A stretch of DNA of 64,000 nucleotides from Strigamia acuminata. Lineage: Eukaryota; Arthropoda; Chilopoda; Geophilomorpha; Linotaeniidae. The stretch's first letter is position 1. Each line of letters begins with the position of its first letter. Shown piece after piece: positions 11,301 to 20,040 of the stretch. A program made the position numbers and the translations under genes. Location of the stretch: NCBI GenBank assembly GCA_949358305.1, contig OX442315.1, forward strand, positions 29,786,427 to 29,850,426, read 5' to 3'. The notes beneath the pieces are model-generated. The model was given only the letters and a program-made list of their open reading frames with translations. It searched no databases and was not told the origin of the DNA.

Positions 11301-12983
11301 GTAGTTTATTTATCCAGTTCCTAAATTTTCAACCTTTTTATTTATTTATTTATTTTTCCAGATTGTAATTACACTTGTCATATGCGCTGCCGCCCTCTCG
11401 TGTCGTTAGATTGTACCGCGAACCCTTTGACTAATCATACATCACCAGCATTGGAATGTGTTCCTTCATTTCAGGACATTTCCGATTTATCTCCACTGTT
11501 TGAAGATGTCATCGATGAAGAGGCAAGAAAAAATATTTTTATTTTTATTTTTTAAAAAAATTTATTAAATATTTTTAACTTCATGATAAATATTTAAAAT
11601 ATTAATTTATTGCCCCAAATTTTTCATTTAATTATTTCTAAAAAGTTGTACATCTTTTACTTATCGCATCGGATTTCTTCCTCTTCTTCCTTTTCCGGTT
11701 TCTAATCCCCTTCCGGTTAAAACTTTTTAGTTCTATGAAATTTTTAAAATGAAAACAGGAAAAGAGAAACCAACACTTTTCGACTTGGAAATTCAATAAT
11801 GGTTACGATGGGTTTGTTACAGAATTGTGCCGTCAGTGAATTCACAACGGCGACTATATCGACTGCAGAACTTAGAAAAGAGATCGAGAATTATAATCTG
11901 ACCGTGGCGAGCAGTGACATCACATTGGTAAGAAGAAAGAAATCATTTCAAACCAAATATTTATTTATTTCCGTCGTTTCAATTATTTTTAGTTGGAAGA
12001 TGGGCATTCTTTCAGTGGATTTATTCGTGTACACATGAGGTTGTGCCGCCCAGTGAACATTTACGCCGTTCCACGTCCACCTTCTATATACGACGTTCTG
12101 AACGACTACTCGGAAGGAACAGCTGATGCTAAGAAAACGCTAACGTCTTTTTATCTACCCAGGGACACCGTTAAAGCATTACATATAACGAGGTAAAAGA
12201 AAACACAAAATTGTTCATTTAAAAAATTAAATAAAATAAAATTTTTCAGTGAGACAACAACCAAAGATGTGATAATTACCTTACTAAATAAATTTAAAGT
12301 AGTTGACAATCCACATAAATTTGCGTTGTATGAAAGAGATTATGAAATTGGAGAGAGTTCCAAGGGTGAGGAAATATTAATTTGAATTAAGAGGTCGTTT
12401 CGAGTTTTAAGATGTTTATTTCTTTAGTTCGATTGCGCCGGATTCACGATTGCGAATATCCTTTAAGGATGATACTTATGTGGCATAATCAGGGACATAC
12501 CGGAAGGCATTTAGTTCTGCAAGAAAATGATACCGGGGATATATCTGTAAGTTTGAAAAATGATGAAAATACGTAAATATTGTTTGAATAATATTTTTCT
12601 TTATTTATTGTTTACAGTGGGATGCTTTTTCCTTACCCGAACTTAATAATTTCCTCACTATATTAAAAAGAGAAGAGGAGGAATATCTGCAGCAGTTGCG
12701 ATATAAATATAGTGTTATGGGTGAAAAATTGCACGAAGCGCTTCAAGAAAGGGAAAGACTAGGAGCGGGTGAGCCAACTCAACCAGTTGCGCCTCAGCCT
12801 CCACCACGGCGTCGTTATTCTGAATCTCTGCATGTAAATTTAAGAGGGCAACAAGATGCATCGGATTTGCAAGAACGTTTACTAAGTGATAGTTTACCGA
12901 ACACAAAAAATAATTCTAATTTCAAGCAATTTATTAAAGGGAATTTAACGTATAATGGGTACGAAGGACACAAGAAAAGATAA
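2396..12983 (+). CDS. Rassf: RASSF1/5-type Ras-association protein (C1-RA-SARAH)
   Basis: Coding exons: 2396-2750, 11362-11522, 11823-11927, 11993-12192, 12250-12365, 12428-12546, 12618-12983 (1,422 nt, 473 residues). The first exon carries the start of a C1 zinc finger (H-x12-C-x2-C, ...TWCDLCGEFLWGF) and the second exon its end (NYTCHMRC...LVSLDC). The RA domain follows (GFIRVHMRLCRPV, then TSFYLPRDTVKALHI, VVDNPHKFALYER, NDTGDISWDAFSLPEL). A C-terminal SARAH helix starts at LNNFLTILKREEEEYLQQL. This is the full classical RASSF architecture: known members bind Ras-type GTPases through RA and Hippo/MST kinases through SARAH. The intron after 11522 has a GC donor (GAG|GCAAGA). The first intron is about 8.6 kb and contains MPEG1 on the other strand. 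The exact spacing of the C1 cysteines across the 2750/11362 junction is unusual, so a missed micro-exon there is possible. Confidence 0.9.
3205..6665 (-). CDS. MPEG1: Macrophage-expressed gene 1 (perforin-2) homologue
   Basis: Two exons: 6665-5665 and 4366-3205 (2,163 nt, 720 residues; human MPEG1 is about the same size). The protein starts with a hydrophobic signal peptide (MLLCLLLITKIFS). The MACPF pore-forming domain follows: the early LPGQGWDAL motif and the signature YGTHYSRSV are both visible. Exon 2 encodes the Cys-rich segment beginning SGCTQPSSPNFDY (the GC...NF...DDGSC element typical of MPEG1), the P2 region with many cysteines, a single membrane span (ILASFCLMFLCALVGLVYW) and a Ser/Thr/Arg-rich cytoplasmic tail. 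MPEG1 proteins sit in phagosome or vesicle membranes with the MACPF domain inside and attack engulfed bacteria. The donor (CAA|GTAAGT) and acceptor (CTTTTAG) match in phase. The whole gene lies inside the first intron of RASSF on the opposite strand. Torso-like proteins also carry MACPF but lack the P2/TM part, so MPEG1 is the better call. Confidence 0.93.
5225..5390. repeat. Decayed AT-rich tandem repeat in the MPEG1 intron
   Basis: About six degenerate copies of a 21-27 bp unit resembling AAATTGTTTTGGCTTA. The copies differ in the length of their T runs. It lies in the MPEG1 intron, just beyond the MACPF exon. Confidence 0.5.
6780..10100. other. RASSF intron 1 sequence, no gene recognised
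   Basis: Non-coding AT-rich sequence between the MPEG1 start and the alternative RASSF exon. The MPEG1 promoter should lie just right of 6665. At 8244-8329 there is a degenerate run of AACTGAAACTGA units. Short open frames at 7878-8069, 8451-8750 and 9535-9760 have no recognisable domain, and I regard them as chance. Confidence 0.4.
10107..10596 (+). CDS. Rassf: Alternative first coding exon of RASSF
   Basis: An open exon starts at ATG 10107 and ends with a strong donor (ATCT|GTAAGT). Its end phase (one base) is the same as that of the 2396-2750 exon, so it can splice directly to 11362 and give a 518-residue protein with the same RA and SARAH domains. It begins MGLAESKQKK, which fits the N-myristoylation pattern (Gly2, Ser6, Lys after it), so this isoform may be membrane-tethered. 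It lacks the first half of the C1 finger but ends in SCPVCNGI, which places a new CxxC pair at the junction. The rest is acidic and low in recognisable motifs. I infer an alternative promoter; no transcript evidence is available here. Confidence 0.7.
10607..10704 (+). repeat. 49-bp perfect tandem duplication after the RASSF alternative exon
   Basis: The unit starting TTCCAGTTCGGTTTTGTAAT occurs at 10607 and again at 10656, apparently identical, then gives way to unique sequence. It starts 11 bases after the exon end at 10596. Each copy carries a TTGTTTTNCAG acceptor-like end. Confidence 0.85.
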
Positions 12984-14177
12984 ATCTTATTTTGTTTTGA
13001 GTTGTGAAAAGTCGTGTTTATTAACTTTTAAATGAGTTTAATTTGGTTTCAGTCATTGTACAGGTTTATATGTTCTTTTTCTGATGTGAAATTTGAATTT
13101 AGTTTTGAATTTTGATTATAACTATTATTATTATATTGTTTAAATGTTTATGTAGATGAGTATTTTGTTTATATTGTACAATTTAAAATATTTGGTTTGG
13201 CAAAGTGAAAATCGAGCCATTTTTGTGCTGGTTGGGTTCAAAATTTAGTCATTTTGCATTTTGTAACATTTGTTGTAGCAGATGGGAGGTAGTACCAAAG
13301 ATTCATTCCAAATTTTAATTTATATCTATGCTAATTTAACTATAAACTGATTCATGAAACTTTATTGAAAGTTAAAGAGCAGCTATAAAGTTTCAATTTA
13401 ATTTTGAAAAATAAAAAATGATACAAACTAAAACTACCCTAGTCAGTGCAATAATGAAAAGAATTAGATTACTACATTTGTAAAGAACAGTATTAAAAAT
13501 CGATGTAATCAAATGTGTTTATTTACTTCTGTTTGGGTTTTTGTTGTGTTGGAATTAGTATTTGTATAAAATGTGATACCATGATGATATTTATCGTATT
13601 TTAACGATTAAACGCCGCTCTCGATCAATTGCTGCAGTGATAAATCAAGTTTTTGCGAGCCTTTAAACACCGGTAATTCAATTACAGCTAATATAATGCA
13701 TGTAATGATGTTACGTGAGTTTGGTTATTAACGCGCACTAAAATCTCGTGTTTAATTGCTGAAAATACGATACTTATTATGAAAAAATGAACCTAATATA
13801 ATCTTGAAAAGATTTTAATTAAAATGTTATATTTAAATTATATTAAATTTTATTTCTGCCTTCATTTGTATTTGTGCAAAAAATTTAAAATTACATGAAA
13901 TTTCAAGTGATGAAAATGAATAAAACATTTATTAAAATTGTATTTACAAGGCAACTGTTGTAATTTAAACATTTGGTTTGGAAACAAAATGTAAGTACGT
14001 CATTTATTATTTATTATAGTTGGCAATCGTTACGTTCACCGATAAATATTTTTGTACTTGCACACAAAATTACAAGACAATTTAAATCTCAAAACATATT
14101 CTGTTGCTGATAAAGTGCGGCAACAAACAATATCCGAAATGAATGGAAAATTTCAAAATAATAAAAGTGATGATAAT
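12984..14177. other. Convergent 3' regions of RASSF and TUSC2
   Basis: No coding sequence seen. The two genes end towards each other here. Several AATAAA hexamers (for example near 13410 and 13920) could serve as RASSF polyadenylation signals. Confidence 0.4.
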
Positions 14178-14688
14178 TTAATCTTCATACAGAACAATGG
14201 GAAAATCAAATCTCAGTCTTGGAATTGGATGGTCAATTTCTCCCTGTAAAAAAAATCGTATTCAACATTTTCAAAAACAAAATCTACTATTGTTTTATAC
14301 CTGAGGTGTTAGACACGATGATTTTATTTTCCTCATTGTAGCCTTTCGTCCACTGCAATTTTCCTCGATGTAAAATTCATGGGCTAAGTCCCCATCTTCA
14401 TCAAAATACATAGACCTGAGTACATAAAAAATTAAAAATTACAAAATCAGTTATTTCCATTTACATCATCGTAGCTGTATCGTAAATATCATGTAATATA
14501 ACTGTGCCAAGCTAAAATATTTAGAGGGGAAAAAAATCAATGCTTGAATGTTGGGAAAATAAACTCAACCCTTTTCTAGATAAAACGTATGGAGAAAGCC
14601 TTTGCAGTCTGTCCGATTGTTGATCTAATCCACTATCACTACTTGAGAATGAAAATAGTTTTTTAAAACTTGATGTTGTTCCTCCCAT
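14178..14688 (-). CDS. TUSC2: TUSC2 (FUS1) homologue
   Basis: Three small exons: 14688-14570, 14415-14301, 14243-14178 (300 nt, 99 residues; human TUSC2 has 110). The N terminus is MGGTTSSFKK, so Gly2 is available for myristoylation as in the human protein (MGASGS). The hallmark block GSMYFDEDGDLAHEFY spans the first junction and is nearly identical to human TUSC2. The end (LTPQG, then DHPIPRLRFDFPIVLYED) also follows the family. An upstream in-frame ATG at 14757 exists, but the Gly-Gly start is preferred because of the myristoylation site and family length. TUSC2 is a mitochondria-associated tumour suppressor linked to calcium handling and apoptosis in mammals. Splice sites are GG|GTTGAG, ACTCAG, CAG|GTATAA and TTTACAG, all in phase. 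Confidence 0.93.
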
Positions 14689-17600
14689 ATCACTGCACAA
14701 ATTTTTCACAGCCGAAAATCCATGGGCGACGCCATTTTCAAATTTCAACCAAAACAAACGATTGTCTAAGAACAGTACGACACTAGTCTAATATTGATTT
14801 GATCGTCTCTTCATTTACATAAAAAAAACCGTAGAATTTATTTTTCTCGAATAAAATAAAAATTAAATTTTTTTATTTAAAAATAAATTATAAATATCAA
14901 AGAAGTTGACTTCTGTCTCTAGTGTACATCGCATTGAATTCTTTTTCCTCCTCAGTTTGTTTTATCGCCAGTAGATGTCAGAAGGTGCGCTTTCTGGTTG
15001 AGTTAGTTCGGTTTGGTTTCCGTAGTCCATTTTTCTTTTTTTTTAATTTCATTTGCATATAACCTTGTTTTTTGTATTTTGTTTAGGAGATTTGCGAAAA
15101 ACTCATCTTCGGTTTCCCATTGAAATGCTAAATTTGTATAAAACTTGTCATTTTTCTTATAAAATTGGACATCAATACGTATCAAAAACTTTGCAAAGGT
15201 TATCATGAATTTTAAAATAGATTGAACTCTTAATGTAATAAACTTTTATAAGAATAAAAAATAAAATGGGATTTCAACTGAACTTAAAATTCTCATTCTA
15301 CCAAAGAAAAGCCAGTAAATAATTTTGATCGCATCTCAGATCCGGGTATTGATCGTAGGTGACATTTATTACACCCTGAATTAAAACAAACTGCTCAGTT
15401 TAGAGAACTAAACTCTCTTAAAATCGTTTCAAAAGCATTCTGCAGACAAACACATTAATTAAAAATATATATCCTACAGAATAACACAATCTTAAAAATA
15501 CGAGTATTAAAAAACAATAAAAAAAAATTGAAACACGAAATTTTAAAGAAGAAAAATATATTTCAAGAAAAAAATATTACACAAAACTGAATTTTATTCA
15601 ACAAAATTTTTATTTTTATCGACAAAATTGTTCGCTCAGTGTTATGGTTTCCATGAATGCTCACCTGATGTTTTCTTTACTCGTTGCAGTGCTTCGCCGG
15701 CACCCAACAAGGAAAAGCCGAGGTTCCCAGTTTGTCCTTGATGTGAAAATTACCGGAAAAAAACAATTTATCGGATGTGCAGCTGAGAGACTTCGTGGCA
15801 GCTATTGTTTCCAACTGCTAATTAAGGTTTCTCGTTTCAATTGAACATAAAATTTACGTCGCACGAATTTTTACAATTTTTATTTTTGCTTTTGCACCAG
15901 AACGAAAACCTCCATTAGGGGTACTCGGGGTGTTGTGTAACATTTCCCATGTTCACTCTCTTAGACAACCCCCCGCGTGCACTATTACCCTCTTCTCTTA
16001 GTCAACCCACTTCCCATTCCACTTTGCCAATGCAGGTCAAAAGTTTTTAAAGATGGTCAGCTGGAAACCATAACTAGTAAAACCACTTTTCAACAGATTG
16101 CTTTAAAGGGAATGGATTTAATTCTTCTCCTTTTTAAGAAAAAAAAATTAATAAAAATTACATTTTATTTGCAAAGTGAAAATATCCATTTAAAAAAAGA
16201 ATTGAGTTATAATTCATTCCATTTCTTTCTCCCTTCGTTTTATAGCTTGTTATTAACGTGAACGATAAAAAAAAATTGGCAAAGTGACCTTGTACTGTTT
16301 GAAAGTCAATTATTCAAAACACTGTAGTATCGCAGGAAATGTTCATAGATTTCCAGTTCTGTAATACAATAAGTAAACAAGCAAAATGCTAATTACAAAC
16401 AGGAGGCTTGAATGTTGGAAACAAAACAAAACAGAACAAAAAAAAATGGAAATTAGAGCGATTTTTAATTTTAATTTTTTTTGTTATTATACAAGCAAAT
16501 GTTTGCTACCTATCAATTTAGTGATTATACTTTTTAATAAGAGCTTTTCCGTGAGAACTGAATTTGTTCTTGACCTTCTGGTGGGGAGAGGTTTTGAGTG
16601 GTTTTGTGTCCCCAGATTCAATCATTATTTTGCATGGGGTCAGATTGAATAGAATAATTGGCAGTGCTGCATGCAGGTGAACGACTAGTCACGTGTTTAG
16701 GGTCATGTTTTAGGCCCCTTTTCCTTTACCCCACCTCTTTTTAAAATCTACTTCTCCCAGCTGATAACTTTTCTAGTTTCTTTGTGACCAACCCCTTTCT
16801 CTCTTCAAATAATAATAAAAAAATATATTATATTATAAAGTGGGTGTGGGTTCATTTTTGAAAAATTTAAAAGGACTTTTTATTATTTATGCTTCCATGG
16901 ACCCCAGAGAAACAGGAATTGGAAATTTTCCTAAGGTATAAAGCTGAATATTAATTGTAGAAAAACAAATGTATGACGGTCGGAAGGCCTTAATTGGAGA
17001 AAAACATCACGTATTATACAATCTATGTTATAAATATAAGATGTAATTTGACGACTTGTTTTCTTTAATATTCGTAAAAAATATAGGTGGCGTATCCTAT
17101 AATCGGAGTATTCACAGACCTATTCGATTTGCCGTAGTCCAGACCAGAGTTATAGTTATAGTGTAGACATTCAAATGATAATAAAAATATGAGATGATTT
17201 ATTATCTCGAGAAATGAGAAGTAACTTACGTATGCTAATTTTCTAAAAATCAGAAACATTACAAAATTATTTAGTTGTTATTTTATTTCATTGAATAGTT
17301 TTCGAAGTTGAGCGGATTCACCGATCGTGATAAAAGTTCATTAATTTTATTCAATTTTGTTTGTTTTTATCGACATAATAAAGATTATTGGAACTTTCAG
17401 ACAAGGAAATAGTTGATTACAACCAGGTGTTACAATTTTGTTTAAAAGTCTCAAATAGTTTTATAACGCCCATTTTCTTTTGTGATTACAAGATCCCCCT
17501 CTGGAGACCTTGGCAACAGACAAAGTGGTGAACCCCCCAATCTTTTGATTGGTGGTCCAGGTGGAGCAGATTATAATAAATAAAAAAAAATCCCAACCCG

Positions 17601-19050
17601 GGTTCAAAAAAACAATAACAACAAAAAAAAATGTCTACCCAACAATTGTTTTGCACAAATATAAATCCCAAGCACATTGTTATAATTTCTAACTGATGTG
17701 CAGTATTGTTCAGAAATAAAAGACACATGTAAGTACATAACTAAATTTAACCTAACCTAAACTTGTCCTGACTTGTCCTAACCATCCCAAAAACCCAAAC
17801 CTGGCAACAGATCCTTTGTCTCTGAGAAAACTCCCTCGCGAGCAGAAATTTTGCACCAAAAGGAAACATTTTCCTCCGTTATGTATACATACTTTATTAC
17901 AACGCTTCTCAAAGTGGTGGTCCATAGACCGGTGCCGGTCCACGTATACCGTTGAAACACAAAGATTAAATAGGCTTAATAGACTAATGTTTCGTTACCG
18001 GTCCATAACACATTGGGATAAAATATGATAGCGGTCCGTAACCACATTGGGGCAAAATATGATAAGTCTGCTTTATTGCTTATTATCTGCGATTATTATA
18101 TAAATATAAAAATTTTTTTACGTGGCATCATTTTGATTTAACCAAGGGCGTTCATCATGGTAACACTAATCATTAGCAAGCAGTCCATTAACCTGTTGGA
18201 GCAATTCTATTAATCAAATATTGAAAGTAAATTCAGCACATCTGGTACCAGCTGAATACTTTTCGCAGATAAAAGGTTATTCATACTTTGAAAATATGAA
18301 AAAAATATAGATATAGGTATAAAAAATAATTTCATGAGGAAAAATACAAAAAGTGGTTTAAAATGTCAAACAGGCCAACAAATACACAGAAACTTTTAAC
18401 ACTTTAATGAACAATTTAATTGTATATTTTATGCGTTTGTTTTATGACGTGTTGCTTTATGGTTATTGTATAATTTATTTTATTTACTCTTAATGACGAC
18501 GTTGGTGATAACAAGAATTGTGTGGTTAAGAATATGGCACTTGTATGGTTATTATACAAAGAGAAAAAACAGAAATATTCGCAAATTGGATTCGTTTTAC
18601 ACAATGAGCAACAAGTAGACAAAGACTCGAAGGGACACAAAGAGCTTTATGATTTAACAGCGTATACCACGACAAAGGTTGTGTGTACTTGGATACCTGA
18701 ACGAATAAATAGAATAAAATGTTACGCTTCTTAGCAAAAAAAAAAGGCCGTAAGATACCACAATTACCTCGTTTGTTTCCTTTCCATATGTTCGCTCGCG
18801 AAAGAAAATCACTGAACTATGTATGGTTAATTGCTATTCGGTCATTTCTCATCTCCATCTGGTGGTAAATTTGCAAAAAAAAAATTTCCAGTTTTCTACG
18901 AGATTTGGAAAAAGCCAAACCTTCTGTCATTATGAAATTGATGAGTAGGAATAATTTGAAGATTAATAACGTTGATATTCAATAAGTTCTTGATGGATTT
19001 GGGTTGTTGGTGTCATAATTGTTTCGGGCTCGCCCTTGTAAGTTACGTTT
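14689..19050. other. Intergenic region TUSC2-BTG
   Basis: No gene that I can support. A CTCF-like core CCAGTAGATGTC lies at 14968-14979, about 280 bases upstream of TUSC2, and a second (CCACCAGATGGA, minus strand) at 18854-18865. A 67-codon minus-strand open frame at 15206-15003 and a 66-codon plus-strand one at 15644-15844 have no recognisable domain. A transposon-like fragment lies at about 17889-18064. Confidence 0.4.
17889..18064. mobile_element. hAT-type transposon end / MITE fragment
   Basis: The segment opens with CAACGCTTCTCAAAGTGGTG followed by GGTCC...ACCGGTGCCGGTCC. This resembles the CAGNGNTTCTCAA ends and GC-rich subterminal region of hAT-family elements. It closes with two head-to-tail copies of a 33-bp unit containing CGGTCC..AAC.CATTGGG..AAAATATGATA (17999-18030 and 18031-18064). 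No transposase is present. The family assignment rests on the end motif alone. Confidence 0.4.
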
Positions 19051-19061
19051 AATTTAATTCG

Positions 19062-19176
19062 GATTGGCTGCGTAGTAATTGACGTCATGCCATCTGCGAG
19101 TTTTGGCCGGATGCCACCAGGGGTTAGTATAAAAGGCCGTGTCGAACAAGCTCCGCTCGAGAGCGAGACCATCAGT
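19062..19176 (+). promoter_or_regulatory. BTG promoter: CCAAT, CRE and TATA box
   Basis: An inverted CCAAT (ATTGG) lies at 19063-19067, a perfect palindromic CRE (TGACGTCA) at 19080-19087, and TATAAAAG at 19128-19135 in a locally GC-richer stretch. Initiation about 30 bases after the TATA box would fall near 19158-19162; an arthropod-style TCAGT is at 19172. The elements are upstream of and co-oriented with BTG. A CRE plus TATA promoter suits a fast stimulus-induced gene, as BTG genes are in other animals. Confidence 0.7.
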
Positions 19177-19551
19177 GGAGAGTCTTACTAGAAGACCGAG
19201 GCTAGTCGGAGTGGCGTTTATTGGCCCTTAGTTTACTTTATTTTTTGTTTACAAAATTGCATCTATCTTGCCATCTACAATATCTACCGTCCAATTTAAT
19301 CACTGATTAGTGAAACAAACAAAGTCAATCTGAAACCAACAAAGACGCAAAACCAAAACAAAGAAAACCCGAAACGGGAACGGATCGGAGGGAAACAAAA
19401 GGTGAAAACGAAGCAAAATCCAAGCACAAACACGAAGAAAAGAAGAAAAACGCCCGTTGCTGATCCTAAATGACCAGAAGCAAGCGGTGAGAATTTGATA
19501 CTAAACAAAAAAAAACTAGTCTTATTTTTACATCACAAAATTGCCATCAAA

Positions 19552-20040
19552 ATGAGACTGGAAATCAAAAGTGCATCAACTTTTCTGATGAATCTACTTC
19601 GCATGGGCCATGTAATGAATGAACAAGAACTGGAAATTTTCCGGGCAAAAATGGAAGATTTACTGAAAAAGCACTACCAACACCACTGGTTTCCAGAAAA
19701 GCCGTGCAGAGGTAGCGGCTATCGATGCCTGCGAATCAATCACAAAATGGATCCTCTGATCGCTCGAGCGGCCGCCGCCTGTGGAGTGAGTGATTCTAGT
19801 CTGCTCCATAATATGTTCCCCAACGAGCTCACGTTATGGATTGACCCGAAAGAAGTTTCCTACAGGATTGGAGAGAATGGAAGTATTTGTGTCCTTTACG
19901 ACGGAACCCAGCCCCCGCCGCCTCCGCCCGACCGCTATTCGACATGCAAAGATAGTCTGCGCGGGTATGAAACTATGATCATGGATCCTAGGAATATGAA
20001 CCTGAATTTTGAACAATTCGCCACCTACGTGAGCAGTTAG
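19552..20040 (+). CDS. BTG1: BTG1/2-family antiproliferative protein
   Basis: A single coding exon of 162 residues. The start MRLEIKSAS is chosen because BTG domains begin about there and the upstream in-frame ATG (19495) adds a lysine-rich, unrelated tail. Box A (HHWFPEKPCRGSGYRCLRIN) and box B (LTLWIDPKEVSYRIGENGSI) are both intact and read closer to BTG1/BTG2 than to Tob. The C terminus (MNLNFEQFATYVSS) is short, without the Tob extension. A proline run (QPPPPPPDR) follows the domain. BTG proteins bind the CAF1/CNOT7 deadenylase through boxes A and B and so promote mRNA decay and restrain proliferation. The gene has its own CRE-TATA promoter and a long A/T-rich 3' flank. Vertebrate BTG1 has an intron in the coding region; none is seen here. 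Confidence 0.95.
   Translation: MRLEIKSASTFLMNLLRMGHVMNEQELEIFRAKMEDLLKKHYQHHWFPEKPCRGSGYRCLRINHKMDPLIARAAAACGVSDSSLLHNMFPNELTLWIDPKEVSYRIGENGSICVLYDGTQPPPPPPDRYSTCKDSLRGYETMIMDPRNMNLNFEQFATYVSS

Noticed and set aside
15003-15206. Minus-strand 67-codon open frame upstream of TUSC2.
   Set aside because: No domain, no splice partner recognised, and lysine/asparagine-rich composition as expected of AT-rich chance frames.
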